From the NCBI GenBank assembly GCA_032158295.1, contig CM063247.1:22434358-22498357 (forward strand): a stretch of 64,000 bases of DNA, in the 5' to 3' direction. Below are positions 48,206 to 59,509 of the stretch, in pieces. Made by a program: the position numbers and the translations under genes. Position 1 is the stretch's first letter, and every line of letters starts with the position of its first letter. The notes beneath the pieces are model-generated. The model was not told where the DNA came from. It searched no databases and saw only the letters and a program-made list of their open reading frames with translations. This DNA is from Pycnopodia helianthoides. Taxonomy: Eukaryota > Echinodermata > Asteroidea > Forcipulatida > Asteriidae.

Positions 48206-50199
48206 CCTCACTAAGAATAATTATTGGCGCTTGCACAACAAATAAAATAATGATAAGCAAACAGAAAATGATGATGTATCAATGATGAATAATGACATTG
48301 TTTGTTACATTCGTAGCAACCTACATAACAATCGTAGTGTGAGGACATCCGTTGTGGGATGTCACGCTTTTATCCAACGTGAATTGCGTCAGTTGTGATC
48401 CATGCTTCTTGGAAATGTTACATGTTTGTATTGTCTGTGGTTGCTCTTTTATTTTCAACATTTGAACTTTTGTTTTGTGAAATTAGGACGACAATCTCAG
48501 GAAAGCATTTTAGACTTGCGACTTTTACCAATCCTTACGAGTAAAAAAAAAAACACCTTTCGTTGTGCTCGCCGTTATTGACAGCAACACTCTCAAGTCA
48601 TCCTGTGAAGTGTTATTGCAAGTTCTCTGAAGGGAATGTCTGGTTATCCTTTATGTTTTGTTATCGAGCTTCAGAATGCCGCATTCTCAGCTTACCTGGG
48701 CATTAAATGTCAGTCTTACCTGGACAGATTCCCAATGCCCCATATAATCTAGCAGATATTCAGCGGCGATACGAGCATCATCCCTTTCGGTGAATTTCTA
48801 CCCACGTGATCCGTTTTAAAGGTATTAGCAAAAGTGCAAGCATTGGAACAGTGTTCGTTTTTAGAAGTACAACCTTAACCATTAACAGTACTAAGTCATT
48901 GGAATAGATGAGCAATTATTTATTTGAACAAAATAATAATGTTTTCAGTTATTCAAAGCGTCACTTCTTTTTGATCTTATCATCGTTTTAGCACCATTAA
49001 AACTGTTAACATTGAGTTAGTTTAAAAGTGTCGACATAAATAATTAAAAGGGCTTAAGGGTTGGCTATACTTAAGGTTCAGTCCACGAGAAAGTAATTTT
49101 AGCACTTATCTCTGTGATTAATTATTTCTGCATTCTCAAAATTTAAACCATTTCATATTTATTTTGTGTTTTGTTTATTGTATCTTATTTTATTTATGTT
49201 ATATATATTTTTCTTTTGCAGAGTGTAGGCTTGCTTTTCATAACTTAAAGCCAAATTTTGAAAAAGTTCTACCGCATCGGAACTTAGAACTCATCGATAG
49301 CATTTATGTTTCAACTAGAAGAATATCGTTTTGTAGTTTAATACAGACTAGGCTATCCCATTTCGGTGGTCTACATACAATTCTTGAAAACCCTGACGTC
49401 TTAGTAACCAGAACAAATTTACATGTTTGAACCAATTTTTCCCTTCATTTCCCCCAAGCCTGTTTTTTTTTCCTCATTTGAAGCATCGAACTAAGTTACC
49501 ACCGAGTTATATTAGCATACGCGGTTACGTGCTAATGTGATAAAATTGTAACTAACTGTAAATGGCAAGGGATATACCGATACATTTATAACCCGCCAGT
49601 GATGCATGTAGGCCTACTCTTAATTCTACAAGCTCAGGCTGGCGCAACTTGAACAACGTATTATAGCAATCTCGTTTAGAATCAATAAAATACCGACCAT
49701 AATCCAATATATCCTTTTGCGATAACCTGCATTAAAAACAAAATTAAAATAAAATTATATCAAACAAATGACACAATCGTAATCAAAACCAGAATCAAAA
49801 TCAAATTTAAAATGGTATTCGGACCGCGAATGTTATTCATCCGTTTTTTTTTTAAAGTGTTTTCCTCTCTGTCAGTCATGAGTCGAGTCAATTTGACAAA
49901 GGCCTAAAGCATTTATTTATTTTGTATTTGTATTTTGTCCATTTAACAACCATATCCGCAAAATGGGTCTTGTTGGCACGTGTTAGTGCACGCGAAATGT
50001 GACGGCAATGGCCGAAACCAATATTTCTAAAGTTTCGTACATTATTACAATCCATTCGAGACTGCATGTTTTTCCATTTCCTAATAATAATATTGAATAA
50101 ACTAAAAAAAATATTTAAATGTTAAATAACAATATAAATTAAAATCTAAAATAGAGGCATTACCCGTGTTAGGCCTATTCCAAAAAAGTAGGATTAAAA

Positions 50200-50252
50200 A
50201 AATATATAAATATATATATATATATATGTATAATATATATATATATATATAT
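50200..50252. repeat. TA-rich microsatellite
   Basis: Alternating TA runs interrupted by TGTATAA, in a wider AT-rich stretch from 50040. Confidence 0.8.
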
Positions 50253-51659
50253 CAATTCTTGTTATCAATGACCAAGTAACAACAGAAATCGCCAACTCCA
50301 TCCCATATTTTCCGTCCCCATGTCCCGAGAGCATGTCTCCGGTCCTCATATGATAATTCAACTATTTTAACACCGTTGGCGCACTTTCGGTGACATTTTC
50401 TCTGGTGGAAACGTCTTTTGCTCATTTTACAACAGGCAATTTGCATTTTTTTTTTTCAATTTATTCCAGAAATCAAATTAATATCACCGGAGTCTAGCTT
50501 GCATGGCTCTGTCCGCTAGCCAGCTGACGTGCGGTAAATGGCCTCCACATTTGACCTTAGGCAGGTTGTTTCGCGTTAGACAGACCAGATTAAACTGTCA
50601 TTCTATTTTTGGATATTTTAGACCCTTCAGTACTTCGAGCAATATTGGAATATTGTAAGAATTAGTTTTGGGCAACAACAACTGCTTGTCAAGCCAATAT
50701 TTATACATATATTGTAGTCTCCCCCACCCCCCCCCCCCCACCGTTTCGCTTCGCGAGAGGTGACACTTAGAGACACCAATGCACAGAGGAAATAATGTGA
50801 TTTAGTCCGGTATCAAAGTGGATTTGAGTTTAAGCTCTAGCAACTTGTACTCTGCTGAGGGCGGTCACTGTGAATTGATCCCGGTACATATCCTCCGGCA
50901 ATTGGTTTCACGGTTTAGTGCCATGGAGGTTGATACTGGTTTCCGTTTGTTCTCGTGTTTGTTTATAAAATCAAATCCACACGTTTTCGCAACTTTTTCA
51001 GCGCATGCTTGCTAGGCTTAATGCTTTCATATAAATAACTGTCCTATTGAATGCAAAGTAAATCGCGTATAGACCTTGAATCGGAACCCTTTGCATTGAA
51101 ATCACTTTGCACTGAGTGGCGTGTGGCAGATTTTACTCATAATGACAACTTGACGTTGATTTTATTCCACTGGTTAGCACTGAGTGGTTTTACAAAGTTA
51201 AATTGAATTTCCCTTGAGAAAAAAAAAGGTTTGTTGTTTTGACAAAACCGCCGTTGGGTTAAAAGTAGAGTCTGGACTTTTTGAAAACTGTACACTGCTC
51301 GTGCTCTTCATTCCAATGAAGACGAGTATAATACTTTTTTTTATTTTTTAGAAAGTTAGTTCTTGTCAGAACTAATGCTTCTTCCCGTTCGGATCTTACG
51401 TCGGACTTAATGCCAAGCTTTCAATAATTTACCTCCATGATCATAAGAGTATAGAAAGATTTATAAAAGCGTATATGATGCATTTTCCAAGGACAACCCT
51501 GAGGGGTTTTCTTCACAAAAACCGATTTAAACAGTGACTTCTTTTCCCCCAAGCTTGCATTAATCCCCTGTGAAAGGTTTTAAGGATGACTGCTGTTAAA
51601 TAATTTGTTTACACTAACGCTGCCTTGTACACAAGTTAAACAGATTTACTTGATATCGT

Positions 51660-52095
51660 CGCTCGTACCACGAAATGACATATCTGTCCGAAATCACACA
51701 TTTCTGCAAATCTGTTCTTATACAGATTATTAATGTACTCATTACTGTTAACATTTCCATCGAGTTTCAGTACCTACTACGTAAGGGTTTCGTAATTACT
51801 CTAATCAACGTATAATTTTTTTTTTTCATGTTGTATTTCCACGTAGTGACCTGTCTCGGTACGTCACTTTCCCAATGATATACAAAGCGCAACGGCACAG
51901 TTCAGGCGCGAGTGTGTGACATTTGCATTTTCGCGAAGTGACCTATCTGGAAGTGCGTAATATTTTCACGAAGTGACCTATTGCGATATGTCTCAATATG
52001 CATTGGTGTGTATCACAGCGCAAAACTCGTATTTTTATGTTATTATATAAATATATATTATATATATTTTTTTACGAAGTGACGTATGCGTTTAG
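51660..52095. repeat. Dispersed ACGAAGTGACCTAT motif cluster
   Basis: Variants of (C)ACGAAGTGACCTATCT occur at about 51671, 51842, 51933, 51968 and 52073, often followed by GTACGTCA or GTGCGTAA. They look like decayed copies of a 30-40 bp tandem unit. Non-coding. Confidence 0.5.
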
Positions 52096-55000
52096 GAAAA
52101 AAATACTAATTAATTTGGTAGCAGGAATGAAAACATATCGACAGTTCTGTATAAAGAAAGTCAGCTTTGTTTTGTCTCACGAAAAACATAAATAAATAAA
52201 ATAGTTAACAGACTCCGAAACAACAGTTAAAAGAATAGTGCAACTTAAATCGCAATTTTCTCTGAACACGTTTTTTATTAAAGTTGTTGCCTTGAACGAG
52301 ATAGGTCAGCTCGTGGTCAGAGCGACAATATGTAATGTGTCTTAATGAAACTGCGCAATGTTCCATCTTCTCATAAATTGAGTGACAATCTAGCCCGGTG
52401 ATAAAGTTTTGAGTTCCATCTTTCCAAAGATCAAAGACTGGAGTTATTCTATCGTTGGCCACGGACACCCATTTTATCGCTGGGATGTTTTCGCTTCAAA
52501 TACTAGGTCAGAACCGGCCCCGGGAGGCTGACAGCTCAGCAGTGCATCTACGCAATGGTACTTGTTGCCATGGCATTTTGCTAATGACAATCAACCATGT
52601 AGACGACAATCGCTCTAAGCCTGACGTGCCCTAATGTATTATATCGTGGCTCGTCAGGCCCGGGAATGTAGTTCTAATGCGGACGTGCTTAAGTTAGTGT
52701 AAATGACGTTGGCATGCTTGATAACCAAACTTGCGCGTTAAAGAACGGTTCCCCGTACAAAAAAAAAGTAAAACAAAAAATAAAATAAAAAGAAATTGTC
52801 ATAATGAACTTCCAGTAACTATAATGAAGTACCCGTCTTGCCTTAGTGGCTAGAGTCCTTACCTTTATCCTGGTGGAGAAGGGGTCCTTTCCAGGTTTTC
52901 ATCACTTATTTCGAATATAAGCACGAAGTGTTCTAGATAGATGGGTACCGCACGATCTGACCCTAGGCAAGGCATTACGAGTTCACACGTATCAGTAATC
53001 GAGAAGCGTTTCTTTTGGGAAAACAGATGGCTGAAAATGATTCCTAGTACGTTTAGCATCACCTAAAGGTTTGATTGAATAGGTAATACCGACTCTCAAA
53101 ACAAGGAAAGAAAGGGGATTACAGGAATTAGGCTAGGTACAAGCTCATGTTATTCTTAACTTAGACCCAGAACAAATCATGCTTATCCGTGATTACAGGC
53201 TGCTTCTGACTTGGTTAGTATCGTGAGTATCACACGGTGGCTTATATTTGCCAAGTCCTGGAGTACCTATTTTTTTCACGGCGTTATATCACTGAAAAAT
53301 TGCGATATTCGCAGTATTATTGCACTAAATTTTGCCGTATTTATTGATTTGTATTACTGTACGTTGTTGCGTTATATTGATGTATTTTATTGCGTTATAG
53401 CACCGTACGAAAGCTAAATGCTTTCAACAAATTCAGTACTTAATTTATTCAGTTATTTTGTTATGCAAATCATTCAAGTTTCAATCCCACGTCACATTTC
53501 CACTGGCCGTGTTATTTTCCTCTCTCGGGTTTAAAGGAAAACAATAACAATCAAATGAATTCCCAATAATGAATAGGCCTTCAACAATTGGACTGCTACT
53601 TTTGAATATATTGTGTGGTGGTGATTTATGTACTCTGTGTTCTTCTTTCTGAACTTTTCACCAAACTCGACTACTCTGCACAGTATGACCAGTCTCACTT
53701 GCTTGGTTGTGAAATATTTTCCGAGTTGAACAAAATGCTGTCTCTTTCACTCGTACATGAACTCACCAAGACTGTTTGAAAAAAAAAGATAATGGCGAAT
53801 GGCATGAACAGGTGATATCGGACTCGGTTGCGTCAATCCTCTCCTAGTTAAAACCCAAGCACGCATTCTAAAGCAGTTAATAATATTGCTAATTTTCGCG
53901 CTAGAGTAGCCAATGAACTTGGGGTGGTGATTGCATTAACTCGAAGAGTATTTAATTGTGAGGTAAAGTACCTGCCAAGAAAAACAGTGCAACCATTCGT
54001 AAAATTTTGTCCGCGCGACCAGACAAACCTATAGACGACTTTACTGAGCGGATTATCTCGGCGCATATTGTTTGTCTGACGGTGAAGGGGATATTGACTC
54101 GGACATTTTGGGCAGCTAGCTTAGGGACGGTTGATTAACAAAAAAAAATCAATGTTGTTAGTGGGAAACGGCACTGCACATTTCAATCCGTTCAGGGTTA
54201 ATTTTAAGACAGTTTGGCACATGACAATTTCCCTTTTCCCCGTACTGAGATGGCACTGTCCGGTTTAGATGTAGGCGTCCGGGCAATGTATATTCTTCTT
54301 CTTCTTCTTCTTTTTCTGCACAAAGTTGAAGTACACTATTGTGACATTTCTTTTTCAACAAATACGCCTCAATTGATGCGCAGTGGCATTCACACATTTC
54401 TTCGCCTGGGATTAGGTTAAACCCATTGAGCTGGTTTACCTATAATAATATAAGTCGATTTTCGAGTAACCGAAGTTGGTGCAATATCCATTTTGCAAAT
54501 AAATGCGACTAGTACAGTGAAACCAGGCCAGACAGGGTCATACTTTAATAGTAATGATGACATGAGTTGCTCGATGGGTTCAATGCACGATTCAAATGTA
54601 ATCGCGTAGAATGTGCCAACCTCACCCGGCTGTTCGCATCTCAGATTCTATGTATGTTAACTGGGTTCAGCAGCACACACAACCCTATCCCGTTGTACAT
54701 AGTTTTGTTTCAGGGAGCGGGAACATGAACAGTCCTCCATTATGTGAACACTCTTCTCCGGAATCGACTGATTTGCTCTTCTTGTGTGCTTGTATTTCAT
54801 AATGCATTTGAATAGTTGCCATTTGAATCAAGAGGTATTTTACTTCTACGACACAGAGCTCACGAAGTCGACAACAATGCCATTGACCAAAACAAAGCAA
54901 GTGAGACACCATCTTACTATAGTAATTCGCTATACGCTTGCCCCGATTGAAACGAAATCGCCCAACTGGTGGTCTCGGGCCAACCAGAGCATTACTACAT

Positions 55001-57318
55001 AGTTTGGATATGATTTCCGATCACCCAGTATCTCTTGCGTGCTCCTTCAAAGTAAAATCTGGCTGACTTGTATTGAGATGAAACATAAGTAAAAAGACGT
55101 TTGTTAAGACTAATGACCGACACTTGGTTTTGACCGTTATGCTCGACACGTTGTGAAAGACAATAATTTTAGCCAGCACATTGTTCAATAAGTCAGTATG
55201 CTCATTTCACTGAACCTATCGTACAATTGGGTCCAACCCAATTTCCCGTACAAACCGTATTACTCGACAGTTGTGTCGAACAATCATGACGTACGACCTA
55301 ATGTGCCCTACACATCTTGTCGAACGTGATGGTGAGTGCACACTGCCAATGGGCGGTAATTTGATGGGTTCACGGCAGAAACACAAACCTGGAGCAGGTA
55401 AAGGAATATGGCTGCCTGGTACTCGCTTCAACCAATACATAAACAAGGACATCTTGAGCACTTCCGATGCTCAATGTTTTTTCTTAAAAAGTAGTTTTCA
55501 TATTTGCCGTCTGAATGCAGCATTCAATCTGAGTGTATACCACGTTCCAGACATACAATGACAACGTAAAGCATGTTGTGCGGAATCGACTGTTCCCAAT
55601 ATTATGTCAGAAAACTGGATGTAAAGTTAGATCACAGAGCCGACAAAAGTCGACGACCTTGGAATGAACGAGCTGCATCAATTAGATAACAACCAATGCA
55701 GCACAACAATTGCACACTGAACTCAATTGTATGGATGGGTGGTAGTGGGGGGGGGGGGGGTTGGTGTCAACGTAATACAGAGTGGCGGGCTTCCGTGCAT
55801 TGTTTCTTTTCCTTACAAGAGAAAACAAGCGGACAATAAACGTCATCAGCCTGAGTGAGCAGTTTCCTTCAGCGGGTTAATGACAAAATAGAAAACGCCC
55901 GTTATTGACCTTCAAATTAGGGGTTGCCATTTAAATATTGCAAAAAGGGCTGTATCGGTTCAATGGAACAATGCTTTGCACTGGTTCATCAGTTACCATT
56001 GAAACTGTTATCCGAGTTTAGAGGACACGTTGCCCCCATATTGGGCGCGTTGGGCTATAACAATGGTTTTTCATTAAATTAATATGGTTGAAAAGATGGT
56101 ACACAAATATAATACATTGGTTCATAAAACTGTGCACTCGAAATTGTGTTGTTTTCCTTTTACTTTGTGAAGTCACACGGTCCGCCATTGAGTCCAGCAT
56201 TTGGTTCTACAAAACGAAGTAGACGGAAAACCCACCATTTCGAAGGATAGTTGTGTGAATCATTACGTTACACTTTTAAAACATATTTCCAACAAAATTC
56301 ATATCCTGGCAAACGCTTCTTAAAGCCGCAGGCGCTCAATCCGAAGGCAATGCGTCCTTTTAAGAATTTACATACAGTTGTACGTATGAGCATTTTGTAA
56401 CGGCAACACGGTGTAAAACTGCATTTAGGGAGCAGTTTATGTGGCAGGTGTCGAAGAATTTATTTGTTGCAGTATGTCAGAGTGGTGTTTTTATTCTTTT
56501 ATTTTATTGTTTTGTTTTGTTTTGCTGCCAATTTTATTTGAGAAAAGGACAGCAGTAGGCCTATGTCAACATAGCTACATGTGGGGTTTGCGGTGTAGTC
56601 CAATGGAATACTTTACTGTGTGTAACATGGACTGTTTGCCTTTGAGGGGATTTGTAACCAGGACGAACGCCCCAATCCTGATATAATAATTAACATTTCG
56701 ATTGTGTTCACGTATTCCAAGGCTATAATATGCTCTTCTGTTGAGACGTGATGAGGAGTTTTCGACACCTCACTTGCACCTGAGATCGTTTAGTGTACTA
56801 AGTCCTTGTTATAGGAGTACTAACGATCTGGCTTCCGAGAGATGACAGGCTATGGAACGGGAGTTATTGCCTTTCGGACTATAGATTGTACGGCATCCTT
56901 AAGTATTGAAATCAGACAGATGTCTGTTGAGTTAAGAGCATGTTTAAGGGGTACTGGAACCATAAAGGTTCCGATAACATACTTGTCTCAAGTTGTACAA
57001 AAAGTACATACCGAAAAAAAGGAACAAACTGGAATATTTGTACACACAGAAAATACAAAGAAAAACCTCAACCTGTGTATACTCCCTTGCGTTCGTATTT
57101 TGGGCAAGATTTCAATTGCATTTGGTTGATGTTTCACTGTTTTTGTAATCAAATTATTCACCTTAAAAGAAAAAAAGGGAAACATAAAAACATAAAACAT
57201 TCAAATACAATACATCAATACAAATTAAATTAATAATTGCTGAAAATGTTGAAAGTAAATGTCACCAGACAAGAGAGAGAAAGAGGAAGGGAGACAAATA
57301 TATATATACACACATACT

Positions 57319-57321
<3 letters not shown>

Positions 57322-57352
<31 letters not shown>
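57322..57352. repeat. (TA)n microsatellite
   Basis: About 30 bp of uninterrupted TA dinucleotides. Confidence 0.85.
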
Positions 57353-57353
<1 letters not shown>

Positions 57354-58463
57354 GTATACACATTTACATCCTGTCTGACTCGTACTATCAAGAGATAAGA
57401 AATCAGAGAAAGAGGGAGGGAAAAGAGAAGGCTGAACAATCCAGTAATATATCTGATAGTATAGCTACAATACTCTGGTGATGGATGAAAGAGGTTTGGT
57501 GTATCTTGACGGGATAAGAATCTCGAGACATCTCTTGTAGATAAAGCATATCAAAGAAGCTTGGATGTTTTTACATCCACTTGCTGTCGGCTTTTCCCCC
57601 TTTTTTCAAATACGCTGTTGTATCGGTCTGCTCTGTTGACAAACGTAAAACTGATCCGTGAGGAAGTATTTGGCGTGCGATCAGCTCAACGCGAGGTCCT
57701 TGGCCGAAAGAGCAAATCCGTATGAAAATCACAGTGTCACAGAGTGTTCCAAACGAGTTGGGGAAAACATTTTGTAACATCAATGCAATTATGACTGCCC
57801 ATGCGTCACCCTCTTCTAAGCCGAGATAAAAACAGTAATAATATTATTAATAGTACATCAATAAATGTGAGCAAAAACATAATAAAACGGCCGTTTGGAC
57901 TTGCACATAATAATTAGTTTGTTGTTTATATTATTTGTTTGTATTACATCGGTCATTTAAATCATGCTATCCCCTTTTAGGGTAAAATTCGTGCTTTCCA
58001 TTCATTGTCATCTTTTATGGTTTAAGTTCGCATCAGGCTTTTTAAAGAAGCATACCGTAGTATGTGAAAGTTTGTAGTTGGTACTAAATAGACGTTGCCG
58101 TTTCAAGTCAAACTAAGAGGAGTTCGGCGCAGCGCTCGATGAGAACTGTTTTACAAAATAATCTGATATCATTCTACAATGCTTTCTTTATAACAAGTAT
58201 GTTTGCCTTGGTCAACACGACAGTGTTCAGTTTTGAATATGCGATAATAATTATGTTAATTATAATTGTATACATATTCTGTAAACACACTGTCGCAAAA
58301 CTGAATACTGTTTCATCGAATGTTTATACGAGAAATGCATATTAAGCCCGAGTAGAAGCAAATAATAATAATTGTTCACCGCGTTACCATGCTGTGCACA
58401 ATCAACTGTGAAGTTTACATTATGTGGGAAATAAACAGTTGAACTGTGTTTGTTTCTTTTCAG

Positions 58464-59074
58464 GGTCTTTCATCGTGCACAGTCCGGTAGCCATATTCTA
58501 CCAGCTGAACGGAACAGATTGCGCACTTCGCATCGGTAAAGATGGCCAAGGAGCTAAGTACTACTACCTGGGTGCTTTTCTATCCATGTACGTCCTACCT
58601 CTCGTGATCATCCTCATGTGCTACGCTAAGATCCTCATCATTGTCTGGAGGAAGACATCCGCGGGAACGGAGAGCGCCCAAGCCCACGAGCGTTCCATTC
58701 GGCAGAAGCGCAAGATCACCCGTATGGTATTCATTGTCGTCTTGCTATTCGCCGTCTGCTGGGCACCAATTCACTGCATTCTTCTATGGAGCAAGTTTAC
58801 GACCGAGAAAATAAAGGATGTTAATACAGCGATTGCCGTTGTGTGTTTGCAAATGTTTGCGCTGTGTCTTGCCTACGCCAACAGTCTCACGAACCCCTTC
58901 ATATATGCCTTTACGACAGCAAGCTTTAAGAAACATTTCAAGAAAGTTCTTTCCTGCTCAACACCTACTGAAAGCACGGACCAGAAAAGTATGGGACCAA
59001 CGACGACATACAAGAAAATTGGAAAGTACGTCAACGAATATTCTTCAGTCAACACCTGTGATACAAAAGTTTGA
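58464..59074 (+). CDS. KISS1R: Kisspeptin-type GPCR, coding exon 3 (end of TM4 to C-terminus)
   Basis: Terminal coding exon, 611 nt, after the acceptor TTTCTTTTCAG; its first two bases complete the split G195 codon, and TGA ends the frame. It encodes residues 196-397. TM4 finishes with P202. ECL2 carries C214, the partner of C141, and a sequon at N210. TM5 is about 229-254 (P240, Y248). The third intracellular loop is short and basic, with an RKTS phosphorylation consensus at 257-260. TM6 is about 279-303 with FAVCWAP (W294, P296). TM7 is about 316-342 with NPFIY at 338-342. Helix 8 (FKKHFKK) is followed by C359, a possible palmitoylation site. The tail is rich in Ser/Thr and ends in TKV, matching a class I PDZ ligand. 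The total of 397 aa is close to the size I recall for vertebrate KISS1R. TM5 to TM7 are on one exon, fewer than in the five-exon vertebrate gene as I remember it. Confidence 0.92.
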
Positions 59075-59503
59075 AAAGGGTTCCTAGGGGTCTCCAGTCT
59101 GCACTTTGATACCTCTCCCCGACGAGCCCACATCAGTTTTGTTGTTCCTAGGAAATAGATGCACATTCTTAAATTGTTAAAACCCACGTCATTGTCCGAT
59201 TCGCCAACCAAGCGGCGCCTATGAGTCCTATGTGTGTGCCGGGCGTTAACCCCGAGTACTGCTCAGAGAGCACCCCCTTCCTCCCCTTTTTAAGATACAC
59301 TGTCGATTTGAGATGGTTTATGACGTCATACATTGATTGGGCCAATTTGGCTGAATCCATAGCACTTACATTAACATGAACTGCACATGTCCAAGCGTTA
59401 TGATAGAGTTAATGGGTTCCTTTGTTGGACTGTTTACAGATTCCTGGCTACGGCCCCGTCCAGTTTTAGGTCGAGACCAACTCCACATGACCTGTAAGCT
59501 GGG

Positions 59504-59509
59504 AATAAA
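59504..59509 (+). terminator. Candidate polyadenylation signal (AATAAA)
   Basis: First canonical AATAAA after the receptor stop codon, giving a 3'UTR of about 450 nt. A T-rich stretch follows about 20-30 nt downstream (GTTCAGTTTTTTT), as expected of a cleavage-site element. A second AATAAA near 60724 lies in A-rich low-complexity DNA and could mark a longer isoform. Confidence 0.4.

Larger units (their letters stand above)
34917..58463 (+). other. Intron 2 of the receptor gene (phase 1)
   Basis: 23,547 bp between GTAGGT and TTTTCAG, holding most of the gene length. Visible contents are A-rich low-complexity DNA (38.4-39.0 kb), two diverged tandem duplications (39.6 and 41.9 kb), a 364-bp TTAA-flanked repeat (42.4 kb), a GA tract (47.9 kb), a perfect hairpin (48.18 kb), AT runs (50.2 and 57.3 kb) and the GAAGTGACCTAT motif cluster (51.7-52.1 kb). 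I found no additional exon I can support. The segments 43-47.8, 48.3-50.1, 52.1-57.3 and 57.4-58.4 kb show nothing beyond short random open frames. Confidence 0.88.

Noticed and set aside
49220..49430. Open stretch after TTCTTTTGCAG (CRLAFHNLKPNFEKVLPHRN)
   Set aside because: The acceptor-like tract is good, but no start or upstream partner, no family resemblance and it lies in the receptor intron without matching the receptor frame.
52838..52900. A-box-like CTTAGTGGCTAGAGTCC suggesting a tRNA or SINE head
   Set aside because: No acceptable B-box follows at a tRNA distance and no stems form.
58873..59211. 112-codon minus-strand frame opposite receptor exon 3
   Set aside because: Antisense shadow of the TM7 and C-tail coding region.
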